From Bacteroidales bacterium (GTDB taxonomy: Bacteria > Bacteroidota > Bacteroidia > Bacteroidales > F082), in assembly GCA_017394865.1 (NCBI GenBank), contig JAFPWT010000018.1:23843-87842 (forward strand): DNA of 64,000 nucleotides, written 5' to 3'. The translations under genes were made by a program, and so were the position numbers. The stretch's first letter is position 1. Each line of letters starts with the position of its first letter. This document shows, piece after piece, positions 27,459-36,242 of this stretch. The notes under the pieces were generated by a model, which saw nothing but the letters and a program-made list of their open reading frames with translations, was not told the origin of the DNA and searched no databases.

Positions 27459-28177
27459 AACTTGAAGCGATTGTTTTGGCTGGAGGACTGGGCACTCGGC
27501 TCCGTTCCGTGGTAAGCGAAGTGCCTAAGTGCATGGCGCCTGTCAACGGGGAGCCTTTCTTATACTATCTGTTGTCTGCTTTGTCGCAGTATCGGATCGG
27601 TAAGGTGGTGCTTTCCGTTGGCTATAAACATGAATGCATCGAGGAATGGGTGCGGGCTCATGGAGGAAGTTTTCCGTTTGACATCGACTTCGCTTTGGAG
27701 GAAACACCTCTCGGTACAGGTGGCGGCATCCGTCTCGCTTTGGAGAGATGCCATTCGGACGCGGTTTGTGTGATGAACGGCGATAGTTTTTTCGATGTCG
27801 ATTTGGCTCAACTCCGAAAGGCGCACCAACACTCGGGCAAACTGCTGACCATGTCCGTGAAACGCTTGGTGAATTTCGATAGGTATGGAACAGTGTCCAT
27901 CGATGAAAGTGGTGCAGTGACGGGCTTCCATGAAAAACGTTTCTGTGAAGACGGCTATATCAACGCTGGTGTGTATATGGTCAGCGACAGGAATTTGCTG
28001 AAAGACATGCCGGAGAAGTTTTCGTTTGAGACGGACTTCCTTCAGCCCAAGGCTGCGGCGGGTTTTGTGCAAGGCTATGTCAGCGACGGTTATTTCATAG
28101 ATATCGGAATACCTCAGGATTATGCCAAGGCGAATGAGGATTTCAAAACAATCAAGGCATGGGGAAAAAGAAGATGA
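27455..28177 (+). CDS. hddC: D-glycero-alpha-D-manno-heptose 1-phosphate guanylyltransferase
   Basis: 240 residues from a GTG start at 27455. The GTGA overlaps the gmhA stop by 4 bases and a GGAG lies 4 bases upstream. An in-frame ATG at 27419 lies deeper inside gmhA and adds residues not expected in the family. The nucleotidyltransferase motif GGLGTRL is at residues 10-16, and NGDSFFD near residue 107 supplies the metal-binding Asp. It makes GDP-heptose. The phosphatase GmhB, needed between HddA and HddC, is not in the window. Confidence 0.88.
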   Translation: MKLEAIVLAGGLGTRLRSVVSEVPKCMAPVNGEPFLYYLLSALSQYRIGKVVLSVGYKHECIEEWVRAHGGSFPFDIDFALEETPLGTGGGIRLALERCHSDAVCVMNGDSFFDVDLAQLRKAHQHSGKLLTMSVKRLVNFDRYGTVSIDESGAVTGFHEKRFCEDGYINAGVYMVSDRNLLKDMPEKFSFETDFLQPKAAAGFVQGYVSDGYFIDIGIPQDYAKANEDFKTIKAWGKRR

Positions 28178-29292
28178 TATTGGTGGGTACGGCTTATCCG
28201 TACCGTGGTGGACTTGCCGTCTATAATGAACGGCTTGCGAGGAGTTTCCAGGAAGAAGGCTATGAGGTCGAGATATGGACATTTACGGTGCAATATCCCA
28301 ACTTTCTGTTTCCAGGCAAAACGCAGTTTTCCACCGAGCCCGCACCTGAGGGGTTGGTGATCCGTCGTGAGTTGAACTCGGTGAATCCGTTCAACTGGTT
28401 GAAGGTGGGTCGCCGGCTTCGTAAGGCACAGGCGGATCTGGTGGTGATGCGCTATTGGATTCCCTATATGGCTCCTTCCCATGGCTTTATTGCACGCAGG
28501 GCGCGTAAAAACGGAAAAACAAAAGTGGTGAGCATACTCGACAATATTGTTCCCCATGAGAAGGGATTTGCTGATAAGCTGTTGGCCCGTTATTTCATGA
28601 ATTCCCTCGATGGCGGTGTTACGATGTCAAAATCGGTGTTCCAAGACGCCATGGCCATCGATGCAAACAAGAAAGTGGAGTATTGCCCCCACCCGTTGTA
28701 CGACAATTTCGGCGCGAAGGTCAGCAGGGAAGAGGCCCTGGAATTCATGCATCTCGATCCCGATTGCCGTTACATGCTGTTTTTCGGCATTATCCGTGAT
28801 TACAAGGGCTTGGATCTGTTGCTTCAGGCCATGGGCGACGAACGGCTGAGAAAAATGAAAGTAAAACTGATTGTCGCCGGCGAGTTCTACAACAATGCGG
28901 AGCAATACCATGTCTTGGAACGTCAGCTGGCCATCTCCGACCAGTTGGTTTGGCGTAGCCAGTTCGTGCCCGATAGCGAGGTAAAATATTATTTCAACGC
29001 CGCCGACATCGTGGTACAGCCTTATAAATCGGCCACCCAAAGCGGGGTGACACAGATTGCCTATCACTTCGAGAAGCCGATGCTCGTTACCGATGTGGGC
29101 GGACTGAGGGAAATCGTCCCCAATGGGGTGGTGGGCTATGTTACCTCAGTTGACCCCAATCAAATCGCTGATGCCTTGGTTGATTTCTTTGAAAAACAGC
29201 GGTATGACGGATTTGTGCAGAATATCCAGGTAGAAAAACAAAAGTATTCTTGGAACCGGATGGTCGAGACTCTGGTTTCCGTTTCAAAATAG
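28159..29292 (+). CDS. Glycosyltransferase family 4
   Basis: 377 residues. The N-terminus (LVGTAYPYRGGLAVYNERLAR) is a Gly-rich acceptor-side GT4 start. The C-terminal half has SATQSGVTQIAYHFEKPMLVTDVGG, which replaces the usual E-x7-E core with a TQSGVTQ variant known in some GT4 members. Its start overlaps hddC by 19 bases, so it is translationally linked to the heptose cassette and may be the heptosyltransferase or act on the same glycan (inference). Confidence 0.85.
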   Translation: MGKKKMILVGTAYPYRGGLAVYNERLARSFQEEGYEVEIWTFTVQYPNFLFPGKTQFSTEPAPEGLVIRRELNSVNPFNWLKVGRRLRKAQADLVVMRYWIPYMAPSHGFIARRARKNGKTKVVSILDNIVPHEKGFADKLLARYFMNSLDGGVTMSKSVFQDAMAIDANKKVEYCPHPLYDNFGAKVSREEALEFMHLDPDCRYMLFFGIIRDYKGLDLLLQAMGDERLRKMKVKLIVAGEFYNNAEQYHVLERQLAISDQLVWRSQFVPDSEVKYYFNAADIVVQPYKSATQSGVTQIAYHFEKPMLVTDVGGLREIVPNGVVGYVTSVDPNQIADALVDFFEKQRYDGFVQNIQVEKQKYSWNRMVETLVSVSK

Positions 29293-29298
29293 TATGTC

Positions 29299-30069
29299 AT
29301 GAAGAAGATCATCTCCTTATTGACCAAAATATTCCCCCGTCAGTTTTTGATCCGGTGTAGCTACCTTTTCAGTCTTCTGATCCGGCCTCTCTACTGGGGA
29401 AACAAGGTGGAATGCCCCGTCTGCGGCAAGCATTTCCGTAAGTTTCTGCCTTATGGCTATGGACAGGCAGTGGATAACAGGATGTGCCCCAAATGTCTCT
29501 CGTTGGAGCGTCATCGTTTGTTGTGGCTTTACCTGAAGGAGAAGACGGATTTCTTCACGGCGCCGCTGAAGGTCCTGCATTTCGCTCCCGAACAGCCTTA
29601 TCTGAAGCGTTTCCGTGCTTTGAAGAACTTGGATTATACCACCGCCGACCTCGATTCGCCCATTGCCGACCTCCATCTCGATGTGACGGCCATTGACCAA
29701 CCTTCGGATACCTATGACGTGGTGATTTGCAACCATGTGCTGGAGCATGTGAGCGATGCCAACAAAGCCTTTAAGGAGATCCAACGCATCCTGAAACCTG
29801 GCGGCTGGGCCATCTTGCTGGTGCCCATCAACCCTGACGTGGACACCTTCGAGGATCCTTCCATCACCGACCCCAAGGAACGCGAGCGCCTCTTTGGCCA
29901 GTATGACCATGTACGTCAGTTCGGCCGCGACTATGCCGATGTGCTGCGCAAGGCCGGTTTCGAGGTGGTGGAGGATAGGCTCTACTACGAGCTCTCAGAT
30001 GAGCAACGTCAAAGGATGAGGCTCGCCCGTCGAGGGGAAGAGATAATCTATAGATGTGAGAAAAGATAA
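29299..30069 (+). CDS. SAM-dependent methyltransferase with N-terminal zinc-ribbon-like motif
   Basis: 256 residues. The N-terminal part has two CPxC pairs (CPVC near residue 38, CPKC near residue 63), a likely zinc ribbon. A class I methyltransferase core follows, with LHFAPE, the acidic residue in TTADLDS and the motif DVVICNHVLEHVSD, as in methyltransferase type 11 proteins. It follows the GT4 gene by 6 bases and is the last gene of the heptose unit, ending at a strong hairpin. Probable role: methylation of a glycan; the substrate is unknown. Confidence 0.8.
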   Translation: MKKIISLLTKIFPRQFLIRCSYLFSLLIRPLYWGNKVECPVCGKHFRKFLPYGYGQAVDNRMCPKCLSLERHRLLWLYLKEKTDFFTAPLKVLHFAPEQPYLKRFRALKNLDYTTADLDSPIADLHLDVTAIDQPSDTYDVVICNHVLEHVSDANKAFKEIQRILKPGGWAILLVPINPDVDTFEDPSITDPKERERLFGQYDHVRQFGRDYADVLRKAGFEVVEDRLYYELSDEQRQRMRLARRGEEIIYRCEKR

Positions 30070-30072
30070 CTA

Positions 30073-30099
30073 AAGAAGGCCGCTATCAGCGGCCTTCTT
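30073..30099 (+). terminator. Hairpin terminator, probably bidirectional
   Basis: Perfect 12-bp inverted repeat (AAGAAGGCCGCT / AGCGGCCTTCTT) around a 3-base loop. It begins 4 bases after the methyltransferase stop codon. It also faces the end of the convergent rpmH gene and can stop both transcripts. Confidence 0.85.
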
Positions 30100-30144
30100 A
30101 GATACCTTAAATAAGAAATAGAAACGGCTTCTAATATCTTTATT

Positions 30145-30291
30145 TTAGTATTCGTCAGAAACAGTGAGTCTCTTTCTGCCTTTAGCTCTTCTGCGGGCTA
30201 AGACCTTGCGGCCGTTGGCAGTTGACATTCTCTCTCTGAAACCATGTTTGTTTCTGCGTTTTCTGTTCGATGGTTGGAAAGTGCGTTTCAT
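30145..30291 (-). CDS. rpmH: Ribosomal protein bL34
   Basis: 48 residues starting [18 protein letters not shown] and ending RLTVSDEY. This is the highly conserved, very basic large-subunit protein L34, near the usual Bacteroidota length. It has its own promoter after pepD. It is not next to dnaA or rnpA here, which is common in Bacteroidota. Confidence 0.97.
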   Translation of the reverse strand: MKRTFQPSNRKRRNKHGFRERMSTANGRKVLARRRAKGRKRLTVSDEY

Positions 30292-30347
30292 TTTCGTATA
30301 TGTATTTGTTTATTTCTAAAAAATAGATACCCCTTGATTTGGGACTG

Positions 30348-30355
30348 CAAAATTA
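30348..30355 (-). promoter_or_regulatory. -7 element (TAATTTTG) for rpmH
   Basis: Minus-strand TAATTTTG in the 99-base gap between pepD and rpmH. It leaves a leader of about 50 bases before the rpmH ATG. Confidence 0.6.
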
Positions 30356-30390
30356 CAAAATATTTTGTTCAACGCAACTTTTTTTGAAAA

Positions 30391-31845
30391 TTATTTTTCG
30401 GGGATGTTTTTCAGGGTCTCAACTAGGAACTCCCAGAACGGGTTGACGCTCTCGATAAGCAGGGCCTCGTCGGGGGAATGGGGGTGCACCAAAGTCGGGC
30501 CAAAACTCACCATATCCCAGTTCGGATACTTCGAGCCGAGGATACCGCATTCGAGACCGGCGTGGATGACCATCACCTTGGGCTCTTTGCCGAACTTGGT
30601 CTTGTAGACGGCCTTCATGGTGTTGAGGATCGGGGACTCGGGGTTCGGCTTCCAGCCTGGGTAGTCGCCGGTGGAGTAGGCCTCGGCGCCGTTGTCGGTG
30701 AGGTTCTTGCGGATCTGCTCGGCCAGCTTTGCCTTGTCGGCGTCGACGAGGCTGCGGGTCAACGAGGCGCATACGATCTTGCCGTCTTCCATCTTGATGG
30801 TGGCGAGATTCGACGAGGTCTCAGTGGTGCCTTCGAAGTCATTCGACATGGCGATGACGCCGTTGGGATAACGGGCGATGGCGCAGAACATGTTGTCCTG
30901 GGTAGTGAGGTCGATGACCTGTTTGGGCATCTCGACGGGTTCGCAGAGGATGGCCAGTTCAGGCTCGATGCCTTCGAACTCATCTTTTACGATGGCTTCG
31001 TATTCCTTGGCGTATTCCTCAAACTCGGCTTTCTTGGCTTCGGGGACGACCACGATGGCCATGGCTTCTCTTGGGATGGCGTTGCGGAGGCTGCCGCCGT
31101 CGATGCAGGCCATGCGGAGGCCGTATTTCTCAGCGGCCATCAGCATCATGGTGTTGAGTACCTTGTTGGCGTTGGCGCGACCCAGGTTGATGTCCATGCC
31201 GGAGTGTCCGCCCTTGAGGCCTTTCACGAAGAGTTTATAGGCGATCATGCCAGCAGGGACGTCTTCGAACTTGGGTGTCCAGGTACCGATGTTGTCGATG
31301 CCGCCGGCGCAGCCCACGTAGAGCTCGCCTTCGGTCTCAGAGTCCATGTTGAGCAGGATGTCGCCGTGCAGCACACCCGACTTCAGCAGGTTGGCACCCG
31401 TCATGCCGGTTTCCTCGTCGATGGTGAAGAGGGCCTCGACGGGACCGTGTTCCACGTCAGTGGCTTCGAGCACTGCCATGGCGGCGGCGGCGCCCAGACC
31501 GTCGTCAGCGCCGAGGGTGGTGCCGTTGGCCTTCACCCAACCGTCCTCGATGTGGGTCTCGATGGGGTCGTTCTCAAAGTCATGCGGGTTGCCGTCGTTC
31601 TTCTGCGGCACCATGTCGAGGTGGGCCTGCAGGATGACGCCCTTGCGGCCTTCCATGCCGGGAGTGGCGGGCTTGCGGATGATCACGTTGCCGCATTCGT
31701 CGACCATGGTCTCAAGGCCGTGATCCTCGCCCCATTGCTTCATGAAGGCGATCACTTTGGCTTCTTTCTTCGAGGGACGCGGGATCTGCGTCAGGCTGTG
31801 GAAGTTCTTCCAAATGCCACTGGGAATTAATTCTTGAATTGTCAT
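30391..31845 (-). CDS. pepD: Cytosolic Xaa-His dipeptidase (M20 family)
   Basis: 484 residues, the length of E. coli PepD. Di-zinc peptidase motifs are present: LQAHLDMVPQK (~residue 72), GADDGLGAAAAMAVL (~residue 115) and DEETGMTGA (~residue 145), with a GGHSG segment near 213. It cleaves dipeptides such as carnosine-type Xaa-His in the cytoplasm; no signal peptide. It follows the MsbA-like exporter by 12 bases and is the third gene of purB/msbA-like/pepD. Confidence 0.93.
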   Translation of the reverse strand: MTIQELIPSGIWKNFHSLTQIPRPSKKEAKVIAFMKQWGEDHGLETMVDECGNVIIRKPATPGMEGRKGVILQAHLDMVPQKNDGNPHDFENDPIETHIEDGWVKANGTTLGADDGLGAAAAMAVLEATDVEHGPVEALFTIDEETGMTGANLLKSGVLHGDILLNMDSETEGELYVGCAGGIDNIGTWTPKFEDVPAGMIAYKLFVKGLKGGHSGMDINLGRANANKVLNTMMLMAAEKYGLRMACIDGGSLRNAIPREAMAIVVVPEAKKAEFEEYAKEYEAIVKDEFEGIEPELAILCEPVEMPKQVIDLTTQDNMFCAIARYPNGVIAMSNDFEGTTETSSNLATIKMEDGKIVCASLTRSLVDADKAKLAEQIRKNLTDNGAEAYSTGDYPGWKPNPESPILNTMKAVYKTKFGKEPKVMVIHAGLECGILGSKYPNWDMVSFGPTLVHPHSPDEALLIESVNPFWEFLVETLKNIPEK

Positions 31846-31857
31846 AGGTTTGTATTT

Positions 31858-33690
31858 TTAATTAAACGATTGTAGATCTGTCAGTTTCTTGTAAACGCCA
31901 TTCAAGGCGATGAGCTCATCGTGTTTGCCACGCTCGATGATCTTGCCTTTCTGCATGACGACGATCTCGTCGGCGTGCTGGATGGTGGAGAGTCGGTGGG
32001 CGATGACGATGGAGGTGCGTTGGCTCATCACCTTGGCCAAGGCGTCCTGCACCAAGCGCTCCGACTCTGTATCAAGCGACGAGGTGGCTTCGTCCAGTAT
32101 TAATATAGGTGGGTTCTTCAGCACGGCACGGGCGATGCTGAGACGCTGCCGCTGTCCACCGCTGAGGTTCATGCCACGGTCGCCGATGTTAGTGTCGTAG
32201 CCATGCTCCATTTCCATGATGAACTCATGGGCATTGGCGATCTTGGCAGCCTCGATGACGGCTTCCTTCGACACGTTCTCCATGCCGAAAGCGATGTTGT
32301 TGAACACCGTGTCGTTGAACAAGATGCTCTCCTGGGTGACGATACCCATCAGCCCACGCAGGTCGCTGATCTTGTAGTCGCGGATGTCATGTCCGTCAAT
32401 AAATATGTTGCCTTCGCACACGTCGTAGAAGCGGGGTAGGAGGTCGGCCAAAGTAGACTTGCCACCGCCGCTCTCACCTACTAGGGCAATGACTTTCCCT
32501 TTGGGAATCTTCAGGTTGACATCCTTCAAAACGTCGTCTTTCTCATAACGGAAGGTGACGTTCTGATAGTGGATCTCTTCATTGAAGTCCTTGATCTCCA
32601 GCGCGTCTTTCTTCTCGGTGATCACCTCGTCCTCATCCATAAACTCGAAAATGCGGTCGGCCGAGGCCATGCCTTTCTTGATGTTGAAATAGCCTTGGGC
32701 GAACGACTTGATGGGAGGGATGATTTGTGAGAAGACAACGATATAGCTGATAAAGCCAGCGGCACTCAAGGTGCTGGTTCCACCAAGAATCATGTTGCCA
32801 CCGAACCATAGCACGATGATGACTACGATGGCGGAGAGGAATTCGCTCATCGGTGAGCTCATGTCGCGTTTGCGGTGCACGCCCAGCAGCGACTTGGAGT
32901 AGGTGTCGTTTTGCTCGCCGAATTTTTTTCTCAGATAGCCGATGGCGTTGAATCCCTTGATGATCCTTAGTCCGGAGATGCTCTCCTCGATGGTGGCAGT
33001 GATGCCGGCCAGCCGGTTTTGGGTATCTTTCGACTCTTTCTTCAATGCCTTGCCGATGCGTCCGATGACGAGTCCTGCCGCGGGTAGCAACACCAGTACA
33101 AACAAGGTGAGCCGAGCGCTTTGGCTTAACAGGAAGGCGAAATAGAAGATGATGGTCAGCGGGTCTTTGATGAGCGACTCGATCCAGTTGAGGATGGAAA
33201 CCTCCACCTCCTGCACGTCGTTGGTGATGCGCGACATGATATCGCCTTTCTTCTGCTTGCTGTAGAACGAGAGCGGCAGCACCAGGATCTTGCCGTAAAG
33301 ATCCTTGCGCAGGTCTTTGATGGTGCCTACACGGACCTTGGCCATGGTGTAATAAGCGAAGAAACGTCCAATGTTGCGGAAGAGGAAGGAAGCGAGCATC
33401 ACCAAGCAGATAAGGACAAGGGCGTAGCGCTGTCCGTGGTCGTAGATGATGTTGCTCATCATGTAGTTGAGGTAGCTCATCAGATAGTCGGAGGTGAGGG
33501 CGAACTGGGGTTCGGCCACCGCCTCGATATCGCCGGTCTGGAAGAGCAGGTTGAGCATGGGAACGAGCAGGGCGAAGGAGAACAGGGAGAAGAAGATGGT
33601 GAGCAGGTTGAAAAACAAATTCAGCAGCAGCGAGAACCAATAGGGTCTCACGTAACCGAGAATCCGTTTGAACGACTTGCTTTTTGCCAT
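31858..33690 (-). CDS. MsbA-like ABC exporter (fused permease and ATPase)
   Basis: 610 residues. Six N-terminal transmembrane helices are followed by an ATPase domain with Walker A GESGGGKST (~residue 402), signature LSGGQRQR (~residue 508), Walker B ILILDEATSSLD and the H-loop IAHRLST. The architecture and length fit lipid A flippase MsbA and its multidrug relatives. In Bacteroidota several paralogs exist, so the lipid A role is likely but not proven. It starts 3 bases after purB. Confidence 0.85.
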   Translation of the reverse strand: MAKSKSFKRILGYVRPYWFSLLLNLFFNLLTIFFSLFSFALLVPMLNLLFQTGDIEAVAEPQFALTSDYLMSYLNYMMSNIIYDHGQRYALVLICLVMLASFLFRNIGRFFAYYTMAKVRVGTIKDLRKDLYGKILVLPLSFYSKQKKGDIMSRITNDVQEVEVSILNWIESLIKDPLTIIFYFAFLLSQSARLTLFVLVLLPAAGLVIGRIGKALKKESKDTQNRLAGITATIEESISGLRIIKGFNAIGYLRKKFGEQNDTYSKSLLGVHRKRDMSSPMSEFLSAIVVIIVLWFGGNMILGGTSTLSAAGFISYIVVFSQIIPPIKSFAQGYFNIKKGMASADRIFEFMDEDEVITEKKDALEIKDFNEEIHYQNVTFRYEKDDVLKDVNLKIPKGKVIALVGESGGGKSTLADLLPRFYDVCEGNIFIDGHDIRDYKISDLRGLMGIVTQESILFNDTVFNNIAFGMENVSKEAVIEAAKIANAHEFIMEMEHGYDTNIGDRGMNLSGGQRQRLSIARAVLKNPPILILDEATSSLDTESERLVQDALAKVMSQRTSIVIAHRLSTIQHADEIVVMQKGKIIERGKHDELIALNGVYKKLTDLQSFN

Positions 33691-33693
33691 GGT

Positions 33694-35040
33694 TTAATAG
33701 TTGAATCCTGTGTAATTTTCAGGGGTGATGGCCCTCAATTCTTCTTTGATGTTTTCCTTGACAGGTAACGTTTCGATGAAGGCATCTATTGTGTCCTTGT
33801 CAATATGCTTGTTGGTTCGTGTGAGGCTTTTCAGCAGTTCGTAGGCACCTTCGATCTGTTCGCGGCGCAGGATGGTCTGTATGGCTTCGGCCACCACGGC
33901 GTAGTTTTGCTGCAGGTCTTGGCGGATCTTATCTTCGTTGAGCAGGAGCTTGTCGAGGCCTTTCATCAGCGACTTGACGGCGATCAGCGTATGGGCAATC
34001 GGCACACCGATGTTGCGGGTGACGGTGGAGTCGGTGAGATCGCGTTGTAGGCGGCTGATGGGCAGCTTGGTGCTCAGGAAGGTGAGCACGGCGTTGGCCA
34101 TGCCGAGGTTGCCTTCGGCATTCTCGAAGTCGATGGGGTTGACCTTGTGGGGCATGGCCGAGGAGCCTACCTCGCCGGCTTTGATCTTCTGCTTGAAGTA
34201 TTCCATAGAGACGTACATCCAGATGTCGCGCGACAGGTCGATCAAGATGGTGTTGATTCTCCGGAGTCCGTCGAAATAAGCGGCCATATAGTCGTAATGC
34301 TCGATCTGTGTGGTAGTCGGCTGGCGTTTCAGCTTGAGGCTCTTCTCCACGAAGTGTTTGGCGAAAGCCGGCCAGTCGATGTCTGGGTAGGCTACCTTAT
34401 GGGCGTTCATGTTGCCCGTGGCACCGCCGAATTTAGCCGTGAATGGCACGTTGTTGAGCATCTGGAGTTGGTCCCTGAGGCGTTCCACGAACACATAGAT
34501 TTCCTTGCCGAGGTGGGTGGGGCTGGCGGGTTGGCCGTGGGTGCGTGCGAGCATAGGGATGTCCTTCCACTCCTTGGCCATATCCTTCAATTTGTCGATG
34601 ACATCCTCGATGGCAGGCTTCACCACCAGTTTGTGGGCTTCCATCATGGAGAGCGGCACAGCGGTGTTGTTGATATCCTGCGAGGTCAAGCCGAAGTGCA
34701 GGAACTCCTTCCATTTTTCGAGTCCCATCTCGTCGAACTGGCGTTTTAGGTAGTATTCCACTGCCTTCACGTCGTGGTTGGTGGTCTTCTCGATTTCCTT
34801 GATCTCTTCGGCGTCTTCGGTCTGGAACTCTTCATAGATGGCGCGGAGGTCTTCGTAATCGCCCTCGAAGTCTTCCAGTTGGGGCAGCGGAATCTCGCAC
34901 AGGGCGATGAAATACTCCACTTCGACCATCACGCGGTAGCGGATGAGGGCAAATTCGGAGAAGAAGTCGTTCAGTTCGACGGTTTTGGAATGGTACCGTC
35001 CGTCAATGGGGGATATGGCTTTTAAGGGACTGAGGTTCAT
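33694..35040 (-). CDS. purB: Adenylosuccinate lyase
   Basis: 448 residues, the E. coli-type length. The fumarase/aspartase superfamily signature SSAMPHKVNPIDFENAEG lies near residues 291-308; its serine is the catalytic base. ARTHGQPASPTHLGKE near residue 165 carries a catalytic His. It acts twice in purine synthesis (SAICAR to AICAR, adenylosuccinate to AMP). It heads purB/msbA-like/pepD. The region before the start holds a perfect hairpin overlapping the promoter. Confidence 0.96.
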   Translation of the reverse strand: MNLSPLKAISPIDGRYHSKTVELNDFFSEFALIRYRVMVEVEYFIALCEIPLPQLEDFEGDYEDLRAIYEEFQTEDAEEIKEIEKTTNHDVKAVEYYLKRQFDEMGLEKWKEFLHFGLTSQDINNTAVPLSMMEAHKLVVKPAIEDVIDKLKDMAKEWKDIPMLARTHGQPASPTHLGKEIYVFVERLRDQLQMLNNVPFTAKFGGATGNMNAHKVAYPDIDWPAFAKHFVEKSLKLKRQPTTTQIEHYDYMAAYFDGLRRINTILIDLSRDIWMYVSMEYFKQKIKAGEVGSSAMPHKVNPIDFENAEGNLGMANAVLTFLSTKLPISRLQRDLTDSTVTRNIGVPIAHTLIAVKSLMKGLDKLLLNEDKIRQDLQQNYAVVAEAIQTILRREQIEGAYELLKSLTRTNKHIDKDTIDAFIETLPVKENIKEELRAITPENYTGFNY

Positions 35041-35057
35041 AGTATCGTACTAAAATG

Positions 35058-35095
35058 AAAAGTATCGCAAAAATAATGTTTTTTTGCGATACTTT
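35058..35095. promoter_or_regulatory. Palindrome overlapping the purB promoter
   Basis: A perfect 15-bp inverted repeat (arms 35059-35073 and 35081-35095; AAAGTATCGC core) lies 18 bases before the purB start. The minus-strand -7 element TATTTTTG (35068-35075) sits inside it. Another AGTATCG copy (35041-35047) abuts the start codon. It could be an operator, or a terminator for the upstream exported gene. Confidence 0.55.
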
Positions 35096-35113
35096 CTTTG
35101 GCCTATGGTAAAT

Positions 35114-35487
35114 TTATTGTTTCCTTTTATAGATGCGTTGTAAGAGTTCTATGATGGCTTTAAGCTGCGGCGGAACGGCACCGCTACTAGTGGCGTAGCG
35201 ATAATATCGTTCATTTACGATGTACTCCAATATAAACTCAGAACCGTCAATAACATAGATGCCTCTTTCGTCTTTAGGACGTCCGGCACTATGGAAAGCA
35301 TTAATTGCCATTGCCACTGAATCAAGTTCTTCAGAGGAAAGCGTGTATCTACATTTTGCGACCATTGGGCTGCTTTGCTTTTCAGCGTACTGTCTTTTTG
35401 AATCTTGGACTGAACGGTGAACGACACTTGCGACGAAACAGTCAGTGAGAACAATAGAAACACACCAAGTAAAAATGCTTTTTTCAT
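35114..35487 (-). pseudogene. Small exported protein gene, apparently frame-disrupted
   Basis: The first frame starts at ATG 35487 with a clean Sec signal peptide (MKKAFLLGVFLLFSLTVSSQ) and runs through SFTVQSKIQKDSTLK. It then turns into unlikely sequence. A second frame, shifted relative to the first and read from about 35365 to 35114, has a protein-like sequence (SSEELDSVAMAINAFHSAG... LKAIIELLQRIYKRKQ). Joining the two would give an exported protein of about 120 residues. Either the gene is a pseudogene, the assembly has an indel, or there are two overlapping genes. No family recognised. Confidence 0.5.
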
Positions 35488-35545
35488 GGAACGTTTATTA
35501 ATGAAAAAGAATAAAAAGAATCGCAAGAATAAAAGGCTAAATAGG

Positions 35546-35857
35546 TTATTTTGCTTGTTCAGCTTGTTTCTTTGGCTCGCGGCGGGTGTCCCAAAAAGCG
35601 GCAATGTAAATGGTTTCACCTTCTATGAAATACACCATCTTACTTAATCCATTGATAATAACGCTACGATAGGTTTTAGGACGGTCATCGAAGAGTGGAT
35701 CAATGGAGCCAATGTTGGGGTGACTTTTCAATATTTTAATGGTTTTACGCACCTCCAACAGGAACTTGTCTTTTTGTTTGGTTCCGAACTGCCAGTGAAT
35801 GTAATTGGCGACATGGTTTCTGCCTTGTCTAGCCTTTGGATCCCAAATAACTTTCAT
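35546..35857 (-). CDS. RelE/ParE-family toxin of a type II TA pair
   Basis: 103 residues. It has the RelE/ParE fold pattern: a start with WDPKARQGRNHVANYI, then a Phe-rich helix and the C-terminal strands MVYFIEGETIYIAAFWDTRREP, with the conserved late Arg-rich end. ParE members poison gyrase; RelE members cut mRNA on the ribosome. Which applies is not clear. Its start overlaps the antitoxin stop by 4 bases, the usual order for this system. Confidence 0.82.
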   Translation of the reverse strand: MKVIWDPKARQGRNHVANYIHWQFGTKQKDKFLLEVRKTIKILKSHPNIGSIDPLFDDRPKTYRSVIINGLSKMVYFIEGETIYIAAFWDTRREPKKQAEQAK

Positions 35858-36132
35858 ACTGCTTCGGCCATTTCATGTTCTTGCCGTTTCATACGGGCGA
35901 AATCTTCTTCCCATTCGTCCCATGCTTCTTCATCGGGGATACCCTTGCCTGCAGCAAAATTGGCTTCTGCCTCGTCAAGCATGGCGTTGATTTCCTCCAT
36001 CGTGTAAGGCTTTAGTTTTTCTTCTTCGCTACGGGCGTGTTCGATCAGGCGCTCGCCTAACCACTGCATGTTGCTTGGTGTGAGGGTGTCGTATAGGTAT
36101 TCAAGAAGTCCTTTCAGTGTTGCTTCGCTCAT
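35854..36132 (-). CDS. Antitoxin of the RelE/ParE-type pair
   Basis: 92 residues, acidic, mostly helical. The C-terminal half (MDEAEANFAAGKGIPDEEAWDEWEEDF-type sequence, given by its Asp/Glu/Trp pattern) resembles the toxin-neutralising tails of ParD/RelB-type antitoxins. The N-terminal part may form the DNA-binding dimer domain. The call rests mainly on position and size directly upstream of the toxin. The promoter element is at 36156-36163. Confidence 0.7.
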   Translation of the reverse strand: MSEATLKGLLEYLYDTLTPSNMQWLGERLIEHARSEEEKLKPYTMEEINAMLDEAEANFAAGKGIPDEEAWDEWEEDFARMKRQEHEMAEAV

Positions 36133-36155
36133 GATGTTTCGTTTTTGATTTGTTG

Positions 36156-36163
36156 CAAAAATA
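36156..36163 (-). promoter_or_regulatory. -7 element (TATTTTTG) for the TA pair
   Basis: Minus-strand TATTTTTG 24 bases before the antitoxin ATG. Confidence 0.6.
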
Positions 36164-36183
36164 CAACTTTTTTGTTAAAAAAA

Positions 36184-36216
36184 GAAAAATCCGCCAAACA
36201 ATTTGACGGATTTTTC
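36184..36216 (-). terminator. Terminator downstream of the aldolase gene
   Basis: A 15-base inverted repeat with one mismatch (GAAAAATCCG core) begins 26 bases after the aldolase stop. On the minus strand it is followed by a T-rich run. Confidence 0.85.
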
Positions 36217-36242
36217 TTCACTTACATAAAAACTATGTTGCC

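Noticed and set aside
30478-31830. 450-codon plus-strand frame opposite pepD
   Set aside because: Composition is antisense-like and pepD has full catalytic motifs. No promoter or family signal supports the opposite strand.
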